DNA of 64,000 nt. Origin: an uncultured Polaribacter sp. Its GTDB lineage: Bacteria > Bacteroidota > Bacteroidia > Flavobacteriales > Flavobacteriaceae. The position numbers and the translations under genes are program-made. The stretch spans positions 34,802 to 98,801 of the forward strand of contig NZ_CANLXV010000013.1 of NCBI RefSeq assembly GCF_947495205.1. Reading direction: 5' to 3'. This document shows positions 1-10,346 of the stretch, piece after piece (position 1 is the first letter of the stretch; every line of letters starts with the position of its first letter). The notes under the pieces were generated by a model. It saw nothing but the letters and a program-made list of their open reading frames with translations. It did not search any database and was not told the DNA's origin.

Positions 1-476
1 GTAGAAATTAAACGATACGTATTATTTGCTTTTTTTTGAATTATAAATCCTCTTTCATTCTCATCTGAATTAGCTGCTGCTGTACCTCTTAATCTAGCTC
101 TAGTACCACCAGTGGCTGTAGTATTACTAAATTCAATAAAATTAGTAGTATTAACTGTAGATTGAAAGTAATATTCAGCATACTGGTCACCATTAAATTC
201 AAATGAATCACCAGATCTAATGACACGCCATTCTTGACTTAAAACATTTTGGGTTGTTCCAGGGACGGTTGTTGCGCCTAAAGGCGTTAAACGCATAACT
301 TTTCCATTATCATTATTTTCATTTCCACTTACAACGTTGGAAAGATAGAGACTAGAACCACTTCGTTCATTTCTAATTCTATACGTTCCCTCTCCTAAAA
401 ACTGTTGAGCTGTAGCTTGTAAAACGGTTAAGCTAAAAAATAAAAAGGCGTACCTTTTCAAAGTAATTTTTTTCAT
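1..476 (-). CDS. Secreted ricin-type lectin-like domain protein, N-terminal part (runs off the window edge)
   Basis: Not in the ORF track. Reverse strand from ATG at 476 reads MKKITLKRYAFLFFSLTVLQATAQQFLGEGTYRIRNERSGSSLYLSNVVSG..., a signal peptide followed by a RICIN-like fold, open to position 1. Confidence 0.7.
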   Translation of the reverse strand, partial: MKKITLKRYAFLFFSLTVLQATAQQFLGEGTYRIRNERSGSSLYLSNVVSGNENNDNGKVMRLTPLGATTVPGTTQNVLSQEWRVIRSGDSFEFNGDQYAEYYFQSTVNTTNFIEFSNTTATGGTRARLRGTAAANSDENERGFIIQKKANNTYRLIS

Positions 477-551
477 AATTGTTCTGAGTTTTAACTAAAA
501 ATCATTAGAGGCTTGGGTTGATTATCAGTTTTGTTTAATTGAAAATTTAGA

Positions 552-597
552 CAATTTTAACCGTTATTTACAAAATCAGTATCCTGTACTGTTATGG
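552..597 (-). promoter_or_regulatory. Composite promoter/operator site 1 (CAGTACAGGATAC-N19-TAAAATTG)
   Basis: Coding strand CCATAACAGTACAGGATAC TGATTTTGTAAATAACGGT TAAAATTG, upstream of the lectin-like CDS at 476; same architecture as four other sites. Confidence 0.65.
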
Positions 598-1214
598 CTT
601 AATGGATAATAATATAAACTTTTTAGTTAATTTTGAATAGTTTTTCAAATTCATATATTCAAAATTAACCTTAAAATATACTAAATATACTTTAAAAGTT
701 TAAGTGAGAAAAAACTCTTTTTACCAATAAACTCGGGCGTTTAAAAGTTTGTTTAATTATTTTAAACTAATAAAACTAATTTATCTTTTATAGAAGCTAG
801 GATAAATAAATCCTCTTTTTTTTCAGTTGGAAGGTTCCCAAAAAAATTAGCACTTTTTTAATTATTTTAGTTTTAAACTGACTTGTGCATTCATCAATTT
901 TGCTTTTGAAGTCTTTTTTAAAGGATGTAGAATAGCTCTGTTCACTAATTTTATTTGGTACTAAGTTTACTTACGAAATACTTATTTTTGTATTGTTCGT
1001 TTCTTTAGCAACTCCATCGGCACCAAAAAAAGCTGGTGTTAATTTTTTTTTTTGAACTTTTTGTAAAAGTTACCTCTAACCAACAATTGAGAAGTGGATT
1101 CTTCTTACTAATTTCATTAGCACCCTTCTCTTAAAAATTTGAAACAACACTATAACAATTTCTAAGTTTGCTTTAAATTTTTTACTTCTTTTTGTGATGT
1201 TTAGGCATAAAAAA

Positions 1215-1265
1215 ACACCATGAATAAAATAAGACGTATTTGTCTTAAATTTTTATTCATGGTGT
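1215..1265. terminator. Long hairpin downstream of the BNR-4 gene
   Basis: ACACCATGAATAAAA ... TTTTATTCATGGTGT inverted repeat (15-bp arms) with inner AAGAC/GTCTT stem. Confidence 0.6.
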
Positions 1266-1286
1266 ACTATTTTAAGTATACGTATT

Positions 1287-3395
1287 CTATTCTATAAAGA
1301 TTCGTTTTATAAAAGTATTGTTATTTTCTGAATTTAAACGTAAGATATATATCCCTTTAGCCTTGTTCGAAAAATCTATACTATTTTTATCTACAACACC
1401 TTGCTGTAATACTCTACCTTGTAAACTTATTAATTGATAATTTACACTTTTTTCAGCTGTATTAATAGTAATAATTCCGTTGCTTGGGTTTGGATATACG
1501 TTAATTGCGTTTTTATTAAAACTAGCTGTACTTAACACGGCATTTGAAAAAATTTCTATTCTATCTGGCTCACTAGATAGAGACCTTTTTTGTGTAAGTC
1601 TAATTCTATTTTCTCCCTGATTTAAAGTTACATTTTCAATTCTATTTTCGCCATAAATATTCCAATCTCCTGTTTTAGCAATAGGAAAATTATTAAACAA
1701 TTGGCCATTAATTAGCACATCCATCGCAGAGTCTTCTCTATTTCTAACGGCTACAAATAAGACAATATCATAATCTCCAGCTTCTGTAATATTAAATTGA
1801 TATTCTAAAAACTGGTTACTCGCAAAAGCATCTATATATTTTCCATTTGAAGCTACATCATTTGTACCAATATTAATATCATTTGAACCTGTTGTAAACT
1901 CTTCTGCTTCTATAAGTAATAAAGGTGTTTCTTCTTCTGGTTTTATTTCTTGTCCTAAATTAAATTCTTGAAAATATAAAGGACGTGTGTCTCCACTACC
2001 AGGCACATTATTACGTGTATCTTCCATAAGATATACGTACAATTTATTATTTTCTACAAAAGCATCAAAATGCCCATATCTTCTAGACTCTTCTCCTGTA
2101 TATATAATTGACCAATTATTTTGCCCCTCTAAAGTAGTTTTAATAGTTACACTACCATTTATAAGTTCTACCATAAACACATGGTTTTTATAACTATAAA
2201 CCTCTCCTCTAACCTCAGGATTTGGAATTAAACCACCTACATTCATAGAAAAATTAGCATCTGTAGCATTCTTATAATAATGTACGTTTCTATTATCTAC
2301 TCTTTGCACAAAATGAATTGCTCCATTTTCTGTAACTGTAAAAGCTGGATCGGATGATGATCTTGGAAGTGTAGCTGTACCAAAATCATTTCCTGGTTGC
2401 GCAATTTGAACAGGGTCTTGTGATTGATTTATATTATTTTTAATTGGTAGAGAAATAGGATTATCATTAACATCAAACCATTGTGTAGATTGATTTCTTG
2501 GAATACCATTTGTATAGGCATAATACAAACCGCTGTTTAATGAAAAACCGTTACTTGTAGTTGCATCATTGTTTGTTGAATAACGTATAGAAAATCCTGC
2601 ATAAAATTTACCGTTTATAAAACGCTCTCCACCATAAAGACTATTTCTATTAGGAAGTGGCAAACTACCATCTTGAAACAACCAGTTATTAGACCAAGAT
2701 GTACCATTATAATGCGCCATTAAAATATCTCCATTTCCAGAACCGCCTCTTCTATATCTTGCTATTAAACTACCATCTTTTGCCCTATGAATCATTGGAT
2801 ACGTCATGCGCTCATAATTCTGACCAGATTTAAGTTCGGTTTGTTTCGGTTTAAAAATATCTAATTTAAAATCTTCGTCTGGCACAAAAGCCTTTTCTTT
2901 TTCAGATACAGAGTAATTAAAAAATACCGTTGGTAAAGAACTTCTTCTATAGGCATGTAAATCGTAGATAATATGAATGGTATTGTCTATAGTACTAATG
3001 CCAATTGCTGCAGTATTATGAGAATCTCCTCTAATTCCTGTTCCTTTAAACAGTTCTCCTCCTTGACCTACATGTTGATGTGGAAATTCTATAGTTACCC
3101 AAGGTGAATTTTCTACATTTAAATTCTTTCTGGATAACATTAAGTTTCGGTTGTTCAAACCACCTTTATACCAGGTAACAAAAGCATAACCGTTAACTAC
3201 GTCTACACAATCTCCATGTGGAGAAATTCTTTGGCTAAATCTATAATTTACATTTCTTTCTCCTGCAAAAAACAAAGCCCCTTCATTTTGATTTGTAACA
3301 CTAGTAGCACTATTTAATGTTGCTGTTAATATTTGCTGCGCTGTAACTGTGTTTATAAAACTTACAACAAAAATGTAAAATATTATTTTTTTCAT
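1287..3395 (-). CDS. BNR-4 repeat protein, probable ulvan lyase (PL24/PL25-like) with CBM6/35-like module and T9SS sorting domain
   Basis: Signal peptide; GDSHNTAAIGIS and IHIIYDLHAY motifs of the BNR-4 family; C-terminal LLLIEAEEFTTG... carbohydrate-binding-like domain; NVYPNPSNGIITI...GIYILRL...FIKRIFIE sorting domain. Confidence 0.7.
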   Translation of the reverse strand: MKKIIFYIFVVSFINTVTAQQILTATLNSATSVTNQNEGALFFAGERNVNYRFSQRISPHGDCVDVVNGYAFVTWYKGGLNNRNLMLSRKNLNVENSPWVTIEFPHQHVGQGGELFKGTGIRGDSHNTAAIGISTIDNTIHIIYDLHAYRRSSLPTVFFNYSVSEKEKAFVPDEDFKLDIFKPKQTELKSGQNYERMTYPMIHRAKDGSLIARYRRGGSGNGDILMAHYNGTSWSNNWLFQDGSLPLPNRNSLYGGERFINGKFYAGFSIRYSTNNDATTSNGFSLNSGLYYAYTNGIPRNQSTQWFDVNDNPISLPIKNNINQSQDPVQIAQPGNDFGTATLPRSSSDPAFTVTENGAIHFVQRVDNRNVHYYKNATDANFSMNVGGLIPNPEVRGEVYSYKNHVFMVELINGSVTIKTTLEGQNNWSIIYTGEESRRYGHFDAFVENNKLYVYLMEDTRNNVPGSGDTRPLYFQEFNLGQEIKPEEETPLLLIEAEEFTTGSNDINIGTNDVASNGKYIDAFASNQFLEYQFNITEAGDYDIVLFVAVRNREDSAMDVLINGQLFNNFPIAKTGDWNIYGENRIENVTLNQGENRIRLTQKRSLSSEPDRIEIFSNAVLSTASFNKNAINVYPNPSNGIITINTAEKSVNYQLISLQGRVLQQGVVDKNSIDFSNKAKGIYILRLNSENNNTFIKRIFIE

Positions 3396-3451
3396 GATGA
3401 TAAGAATAATTTGTTCGAATAAAATCTCTGATTTATGTTAATATATAAAAC

Positions 3452-3485
3452 AAAAAAAAGGTAGTGATTACTACCTCTTTTTTGT
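3452..3485. terminator. Rho-independent terminator-like hairpin between the sulfatase-GH78 gene and the BNR-4 gene
   Basis: aaaaaaaaGGTAGTgattACTACCtctttttt. Confidence 0.6.
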
Positions 3486-3513
3486 CGATTATAATTTCAT
3501 ATGATTACAAAAT

Positions 3514-6500
3514 TTAAAAAGAATTTATTTTTAATTGAATGGTATGTTTACCTGGTGTTAATCTTACAATTTTAAATGCAGATGGTACACTTTTTCCATT
3601 ATGGATAAATTCTTTTCCTTCTGAACCATTTAAAGAAAATTCTGCAACCATATTTCCTGGAATTTCAATTTCATAAGTCTGTAATCTTTTTCCGTTATAG
3701 GTATATTTTGCTTTAATAGTTCCTCTTACTGTAGGTACTTCTATTTCGCTATTTTTTAAATTACTCATTTGAGGTTTAATCGTAGCAATACCAAAACCTG
3801 GTGTTTTAGGTTTTATACCCCATAAACCTCTAGGAATTACGTTTGCTGGCACTGCACCCCATGCATGATTCCAATCTAGGTTGTTTTTATATTTATTATC
3901 CCAAGCCTCTAAAGTAATCGTTGACCCAATTTTAATCATGTTGTACCAACTTCTGTCTGAAGTATCTGTTAATAAATCTAAAGCATAATCCTCTTCGCCT
4001 GCATTATACAAACCGTCCATTAAAAATTGGGCTCCATAAACGCTACAAGCCAAACCTCTAGACTTAACGTAATTTACTACAGATTCATAATGTTCTTCTG
4101 GAACTAAACCAAAAGCTAAAGGCATCATATTTGCGTGTAGAGAAGCGTGATCTGTACCAATACCATCAACATAAACACCTCTTTCTTTATCAAACATTTG
4201 TTCGTTTACGGCTTTTTTAGCTTTTACAGCTCTGTATTCAAAATCTAAAGCCTCTTGGGTTTTTCCTAAGATTTTTGCAAACTCTGCCATAATTTTCATG
4301 TTTTCATAGAAAAATGAATTGATTACGGTACTGTAAGGTTTAAATACAAAACCATCACGTTCGCCTTTTGTTTTACTTCTGTTAAAGTTTTTACCTGGCC
4401 AATCTACGATGTCTGTTAATGGCTTTTTGTATCCATCAGGAAAGCCTAATTTTCTCATAAATTCTTTATCTACCTTGGTTGAAGTAATTAATCCATCTTC
4501 GTTAGATAATTCAAATAAAGATTTGTGTTTTAACGGCTCGTAATAACGCTCTACTAATTCTGTATTACCAGTATACATGTAATCCGCATAAATTAATAAT
4601 GGTACATGTTGTTGCCATTCTGTTGGCCATGTAGGGTTTTTCATAAAATACTCAATAGTTCTTCTTGCCATAGCAAATTCTCTATCTGTTGTATAATGAC
4701 TTAACTGATTTAAATATGCGTCTGCTTCGTAAGGAATACGTTCTCTGTCTCCATCTACATACAAACCATTAAAGGTAGTGGCTTTGATTGAGTATTTACA
4801 TAAATCCCAAACTTGGTCTAAAATGTTGTTATTACTTTTAAAGCTACTCGCTTCCTCATCCCAATAGGTATGAAAAGCCAATTGTGTAAAGTCCTCTGCT
4901 TTCAACTCTCCTTCAAAACCTTCTATTTCTGCATATCTGTAAGGAACTAATGGAGGAAAACCATCTGGTAAAGCAATCGCTTTGTTAGGTCTGGTATTTC
5001 GTTCGTCTGTTTGAACTTTAATCTGATACTGGGTTTTACCAGGTTTTACATCAACCTTAATTTCTTGATATCTTATGTTACTTACTTTTGGTGGTGTTCT
5101 GTTTACACTACCATCTTTGTTTACCATTTCTCCAACTCTTACAGTTACTGTGTGAGGAGTTGTTGCTTTGTAGTTGAAGTTTAGTGTTGCAAAAGCTGCT
5201 TTGCCAAAATCCATCACATATAAATCGCCTAACTTTTGGAATTTCTTTGGTTGAACATATGTGGTTACAAATTTATTTTCTGTTGAAATGATATAGCTAT
5301 CACTTTTACCTGTTGTAAATTTTTGTGGTTCAGCATAATCTACCAATCTGTTAGCTTCGTCCCAAATTCTAACTTTCCAGAAATACGTTTTACCTACTTC
5401 TAACTCTTTTCCTCCATATTCCACATCTGTAGATTTTGAAGACGCTACTCTTTTGCTATCCCAAACATCACCATTATTTGCATCTATACTTGCTTTGTTT
5501 GATGCTACTAAAATTTGATATGCACCTTGGTATTTTGCACCTAAAGGAACTGTCCACCCAAACTCTGGTTTTAAGTCAAAAACTTTAACTTCTGTGCTTG
5601 GTTCTCTAATTAACTCAACTGTTAAATCTGTTGGAGCAGCTCTAAAATGGTTTCCGTTCTTTTTGATTAATTCTTCTGTTTTAGCTCTTAAGTTTGCTAG
5701 AACTTTTCTGTATTTTCTTTTACCAACTAAATTTTTAATTTCTTGTGGATCTTTTTCTAAATTGTAAAGCTCTTCTATAGTTTTGTCATTTACATATCTA
5801 AAATATTTCCATTTTTTTGTACGTACACCTTCACTTGGCGGAATGTTATCAAAATCCCAAATGTGTTCGATTAAAATGGTATCTCTTTCGATAGATTGTT
5901 TCTCTTTTCTAACAATTGGCATTAAACTTTTACCTTGCCAAGATTCTGGTGCTTTTACACCTGCTAAATCTGCAATGGTTTGCGTAACATCAATATTTAA
6001 CACCATATCATCTATATCTTGATGCGTGTTTTCTCTTGGATCAAAAACAATTAAAGGTACTCTAACTGAGTTATCGTACATTAACCATTTTCCTGCAAAT
6101 TGACGTTCACCTAAGAAATACCCATTATCTCCCATTACAATGATAACCGTATTTTTATCTTGTCCTTTTTCTTTTAGTTTTGCACGTATTTTTTTGATTT
6201 CTAAGTCAATTCCAGAAATCATTCTATAATATCCTTTTAAACTGTGTTGGTATTTTTCTGGAGTATCATATCTCCATGTCCAACGTAATCTGTTAAACCC
6301 ATCTCTTACAATTTTTGGCTGTGCTAAAAAATATTTATCATCTGCCAATTCTGGCTCAGGCATTGTAGTACCTTCTAACATAGCATCTAAAGGTTCTTGC
6401 CAAAAATATTGTTTTGGAGCACCATCGTGTGCGTGTGGTGCACTAAAACTTAATGATAAACAAAAAGGCTCTTTATTATCTGCATTTTTATCAATAAAAT

Positions 6501-7032
6501 CTAAAGCTTTTTGACCAGTATATCTTGTTAAGTGAACAATTTCGCCATTTAATTTTTTATAATAGTATCCTCTTCTATCCTTAAATCTATTATTTCTATC
6601 GTAAGATTCATACTCATCAAATTGCTTATCTAAATGGTTATATCTTGTCCCATATTTTCCATAAAAACCAGTGTAATATCCATTATCTTTTAATAATCTT
6701 GGATAAGATTCATCCATATATTCATCTCTAACATTACCAGTTTGAAAGTTGAAATTATGCGATCTTTCATACAATCCTGTTAAAATACTGGTTCTACTAG
6801 CTGCACAAATTGGTGTGGTAACAATTGCTGTTTTAAAATAAGTACCTTTTTTTGCTAAATCGTCCATTTCTGGCGTTTCCACAAATTTATTCCCTGCATA
6901 ACCAATGGCATCAAAACGTTGATCATCTGTTAAAATAAAGATGATATTTGGTTTTTCTGAAGTTGCTTGACTCTGAGCATTTACCGCACAATAAGCACAT
7001 ATTAGTATAAATAAAAAACTGTTTTTAAACAT
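3514..7032 (-). CDS. Bifunctional sulfatase (S1 family) / alpha-L-rhamnosidase (GH78) fusion
   Basis: N-terminus [18 protein letters not shown] with formylglycine motif [12 protein letters not shown]-terminal half has GH78 features ([45 protein letters not shown]). Confidence 0.9.
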   Translation of the reverse strand: MFKNSFLFILICAYCAVNAQSQATSEKPNIIFILTDDQRFDAIGYAGNKFVETPEMDDLAKKGTYFKTAIVTTPICAASRTSILTGLYERSHNFNFQTGNVRDEYMDESYPRLLKDNGYYTGFYGKYGTRYNHLDKQFDEYESYDRNNRFKDRRGYYYKKLNGEIVHLTRYTGQKALDFIDKNADNKEPFCLSLSFSAPHAHDGAPKQYFWQEPLDAMLEGTTMPEPELADDKYFLAQPKIVRDGFNRLRWTWRYDTPEKYQHSLKGYYRMISGIDLEIKKIRAKLKEKGQDKNTVIIVMGDNGYFLGERQFAGKWLMYDNSVRVPLIVFDPRENTHQDIDDMVLNIDVTQTIADLAGVKAPESWQGKSLMPIVRKEKQSIERDTILIEHIWDFDNIPPSEGVRTKKWKYFRYVNDKTIEELYNLEKDPQEIKNLVGKRKYRKVLANLRAKTEELIKKNGNHFRAAPTDLTVELIREPSTEVKVFDLKPEFGWTVPLGAKYQGAYQILVASNKASIDANNGDVWDSKRVASSKSTDVEYGGKELEVGKTYFWKVRIWDEANRLVDYAEPQKFTTGKSDSYIISTENKFVTTYVQPKKFQKLGDLYVMDFGKAAFATLNFNYKATTPHTVTVRVGEMVNKDGSVNRTPPKVSNIRYQEIKVDVKPGKTQYQIKVQTDERNTRPNKAIALPDGFPPLVPYRYAEIEGFEGELKAEDFTQLAFHTYWDEEASSFKSNNNILDQVWDLCKYSIKATTFNGLYVDGDRERIPYEADAYLNQLSHYTTDREFAMARRTIEYFMKNPTWPTEWQQHVPLLIYADYMYTGNTELVERYYEPLKHKSLFELSNEDGLITSTKVDKEFMRKLGFPDGYKKPLTDIVDWPGKNFNRSKTKGERDGFVFKPYSTVINSFFYENMKIMAEFAKILGKTQEALDFEYRAVKAKKAVNEQMFDKERGVYVDGIGTDHASLHANMMPLAFGLVPEEHYESVVNYVKSRGLACSVYGAQFLMDGLYNAGEEDYALDLLTDTSDRSWYNMIKIGSTITLEAWDNKYKNNLDWNHAWGAVPANVIPRGLWGIKPKTPGFGIATIKPQMSNLKNSEIEVPTVRGTIKAKYTYNGKRLQTYEIEIPGNMVAEFSLNGSEGKEFIHNGKSVPSAFKIVRLTPGKHTIQLKINSF

Positions 7033-7092
7033 AAGTGATTCCTTAATTGTTATCTAAATTTTATTTTGCGTTACACAAAAATTTCATAAGGT

Positions 7093-7140
7093 TAAAAATA
7101 TAATTACAAGGTTGGATTAGCATCCTGTCCTGTCCTGAAA
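7093..7140 (-). promoter_or_regulatory. Composite promoter/operator site 2 (CAGGACAGGACAGGATGC-N19-TATTTTTA)
   Basis: Coding strand TTTCAGGACAGGACAGGATGC TAATCCAACCTTGTAATTA TATTTTTA, about 88 bp upstream of the sulfatase-GH78 start. Confidence 0.7.
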
Positions 7141-7328
7141 AAGTATTCCCAATTATCTGTTCTAAATGCAGAAATTGGCTAACATAAATTGATTTATAAA
7201 TTACTTTTGAAACATGCTTTAAAACCATTGCTAACTAAAGTAAAATTAGTACCTCTTGTTATTCTAAAAAATACTCCAATATTTTTCATGCAACTCTTTT
7301 TAAATTAAAGAAAATATAACCCATAAAA

Positions 7329-7359
7329 AACCCATTACTATTTAAAATAGTAATGGGTT
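7329..7359. terminator. Hairpin downstream of the SusCD-DUF1735 operon
   Basis: AACCCATTACTATTTaAAATAGTAATGGGTT inverted repeat. Confidence 0.65.
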
Positions 7360-7429
7360 ATAAACTTACCAAATATAAGTGTAGTTTTTATTTTTGTACT
7401 GCAATTAAATAGGTTTCTATTTCTTGTAA

Positions 7430-8554
7430 TTACTCTTGTAACTCTAAAACAAATTCCTCAAACTTAACGTCTCTATTTCTAATTACTAAGGTATCTCTAA
7501 CCGTATGTAATAAATCAACTGTGGTTTGAGAAACCAAAGATCCGAAAGATGTTACTGACACAACTTCAACATCTCTATATTGATATTCTAAGTAAATTGC
7601 ATTTCGTCTTTCTCCACCCCATTCATCTCCATCTTCTACCCATCTTCCAGTACCTGTTACTACAAGTGGTTCTCCTTCTGCACTAGAAACTGTAATGTCT
7701 CCGTTATCGCTAAAATCTAATTCTAAAGCCACTTCTGAATTACTTGCAATTGCACCTCTTCTAACACGATTAAAAACAGTAGCACTATTTCTTCCACTAG
7801 TTACTACAGGTGCTAACTCATCTTGTACAACAAATTCTGCACGATAAACTGATGTAGTATCAATGCTACTAGTTACTGGTTGACCAGAGAAGTCATCAAA
7901 AGTAGATGTTCCTACTACATTATCTTCTCCACGGCGTAAATAAACTCCGCTATATTTGTTCATGAATTTAACACCAAAAAGTGTATAATCTTTAGGAGCA
8001 GGATTCCAATCTGCATCTTTAATTCTAATAGGGTTATCAACAATAGGAATTCCAGTTAAAAGAGAATCTAAATTTTGAATTTGTGTGATTTTTAATGGAA
8101 TTACATAATGTACTTCTCCAAAAGGAGCAAAAGATAAAGGATCATCAAAAAAAGCATCATTCAATTGAATAGAAACTCTACCATCTATAGAACCCGCAGG
8201 AATAACTATTGGACTTTCTCCTATAGTATAATAAGATTCTGGTAATGCTTGTACGTTTACAGAATCAACTCCAATAGCCATTGCATCTATTAATTCTGGT
8301 GCAAGTTCAAAACTAACACGTCTGTCCTCTTTGTTTTCAATAACACCAGACATTACCACGCCAATTTCAAAACGACCTTCATTATCATTGTCATTAAATC
8401 CTAGATCAAAATCTCCTTGTAATATTGTTCTTACAGGTGTCTGAAAAGGAAAAAACACAGACTCTGAACCAAAATCATCAGAGACAAAAACTTGATTCTC
8501 GCAAGACATAAAACCAAGTACTATTGCAAATATTACTATTAATTTAATTTTCAT
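7430..8554 (-). CDS. PUL surface lipoprotein, DUF1735/BT_3987-like
   Basis: Lipobox (GFMSC|ENQ); DUF1735-like N-terminus (VVMSGVIENKEDRRVSFELAPEL); position directly after SusD. Confidence 0.65.
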   Translation of the reverse strand: MKIKLIVIFAIVLGFMSCENQVFVSDDFGSESVFFPFQTPVRTILQGDFDLGFNDNDNEGRFEIGVVMSGVIENKEDRRVSFELAPELIDAMAIGVDSVNVQALPESYYTIGESPIVIPAGSIDGRVSIQLNDAFFDDPLSFAPFGEVHYVIPLKITQIQNLDSLLTGIPIVDNPIRIKDADWNPAPKDYTLFGVKFMNKYSGVYLRRGEDNVVGTSTFDDFSGQPVTSSIDTTSVYRAEFVVQDELAPVVTSGRNSATVFNRVRRGAIASNSEVALELDFSDNGDITVSSAEGEPLVVTGTGRWVEDGDEWGGERRNAIYLEYQYRDVEVVSVTSFGSLVSQTTVDLLHTVRDTLVIRNRDVKFEEFVLELQE

Positions 8555-8591
8555 TTCTTTGTTTTTTATTATAAATATTTCTTTGGTTCAA

Positions 8592-10319
8592 TTACCAACC
8601 ACTGTTTTGTTCGATTGCTGGAAATTTAAAAACCTCATCATTTGGTATTGGCAAATAATTAGCGTGTGCTGGGTAATTTCTTGCCTCAACTGAAGGAATT
8701 TCTATATAACTATTTCCATCGAAAAAATTTCCTCTTATCGTTTCATTTAATGGCGCTTGCCATCTTCTTAAATCCCAAAATCTATGACCTTCAAAACTTA
8801 ATTCTAAACGTCTTTCATTTCTAATAAGTTGACGCATATCTTCTCGACTTGTAATTGAGTTTAAATATTCTGAAGGATTTGAAATCTCCGCTCTTACTCG
8901 TATTGCTTCAATAACTTGTTTTGCAGTTATACCATTTGCTGCTGGCGTATCTGGACCTAATAATTCATTCGCTGCTTCTGCAAAGATTAAAAACAATTCT
9001 GTGTATCTAAAATAAACATCAAAATGTCTTTGATCTACGGTTGTATTATCATTATTAATTCTAACATCTGGTCTTAATAACTTTTTTAAGTAATACCCAG
9101 TTGTTGTTGATCTTTCTGGGATAGAATCAAGTCTATCTATACCCCCACCAAAACCAGTGTTTATCGTTCCTCCTCCAAAAGAAGATGCATTAACTACCAC
9201 AAACTTCTGTAATCTTGGATCTCTATTTGAGAAAGGATTTTGAGGATCATAAGCCATTGACTCCTCTATTGGAGTACCATCTGCCATTGGAAAAGCATCT
9301 ACAAAATTTTGTGAAGGATTAATTTCTCCTCTACCATTTACAGAAGGTGGAAACATTCTTGCTTCAATAGAAGAATTAGGACCTTCAATATTTCCTCTAA
9401 AAATTGCTTCACTAACATTGCTTTCTGAAAGATAAAACTCCAAACCATTTGGGTTTAAACCTCCTAAACCACCGTTCAATTCTAAAACTTCAATTGCATT
9501 ATCTAAAGCAGTTTGATACAAAGCTTGATCATTTAAATAAGCAGGACTTGCTGCAAATAAAGCAACTCTTGCTTTTAATGCTTTTACAATTCTACCTGTA
9601 ATTCGTAAATTATAACGAGAACCGTTAGCTACATCATATTGTAAGAATCTATCTCCAGTAAAGTCTGCGTAGATAGGGTCTAAATTACTTTCACTTAAAC
9701 CATAATCTGTTGGTAATAAAGTTAAAGCTTCATCAAAATCGTTTAAGATGGCATCTACAGTTTCTCTAAACGGTAATCTTGGTGTATTAAAGTCCCCATC
9801 AGATGCTATAAACTCTGTAAAATATGGAACACCCAATAACTCCCCAGAAGTACCTACACCTGCATGGGCTTGTAGCACATAAAAGTGATGTAAAGCTCTT
9901 AAAGCAAGTGCCTCTCCTTTTAATCTTTTGTTAAACAAATCACTAATTACTTCGTCTCTGTTCCAAACAATTTCACCAGCATTTACAATTTCTAAAAATC
10001 TGTTTAAAAAGAAAACGTTTTGGTAATTATTCCAACGTGAAGTAGGATTAAATTGTGCATTTAACTCTCCAAGTGCCATACGTTTAAAACCATTATTCAA
10101 CTGATTATTAACAGCATCATCTGTTGCTGCCTCAGTAAAAGAATATTGATCTACTAAACGAGAGTAACCCTGTAAAAGTAAACCTTCTGCAGATTCTGGA
10201 TCACCACTTACATACTCAAAATCTAGCCTATTTTCATCAATAGGTTCGAAGAAGTTTTCACAAGCCACTAAGCAAGTAAAAAACAACGTAGCTAACAAAT
10301 ATTTTGTATAATTTTTCAT
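8592..10319 (-). CDS. RagB/SusD family nutrient-uptake outer-membrane lipoprotein (pair 2)
   Basis: Lipobox LVAC|ENF; SusD motifs (ALRALHHFYVLQAHAG, RNERRLELSFEGHRFWDLRRW). Confidence 0.92.
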   Translation of the reverse strand: MKNYTKYLLATLFFTCLVACENFFEPIDENRLDFEYVSGDPESAEGLLLQGYSRLVDQYSFTEAATDDAVNNQLNNGFKRMALGELNAQFNPTSRWNNYQNVFFLNRFLEIVNAGEIVWNRDEVISDLFNKRLKGEALALRALHHFYVLQAHAGVGTSGELLGVPYFTEFIASDGDFNTPRLPFRETVDAILNDFDEALTLLPTDYGLSESNLDPIYADFTGDRFLQYDVANGSRYNLRITGRIVKALKARVALFAASPAYLNDQALYQTALDNAIEVLELNGGLGGLNPNGLEFYLSESNVSEAIFRGNIEGPNSSIEARMFPPSVNGRGEINPSQNFVDAFPMADGTPIEESMAYDPQNPFSNRDPRLQKFVVVNASSFGGGTINTGFGGGIDRLDSIPERSTTTGYYLKKLLRPDVRINNDNTTVDQRHFDVYFRYTELFLIFAEAANELLGPDTPAANGITAKQVIEAIRVRAEISNPSEYLNSITSREDMRQLIRNERRLELSFEGHRFWDLRRWQAPLNETIRGNFFDGNSYIEIPSVEARNYPAHANYLPIPNDEVFKFPAIEQNSGW

Positions 10320-10346
10320 TCTATTTATCTATATTTTCTATTTGTA

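Noticed and set aside
2085-2110. CTCCTGTATATATAATTG resembling the regulon motif
   Set aside because: Lies inside the BNR-4 coding region and lacks the CAGGATRC core and repeat phasing.
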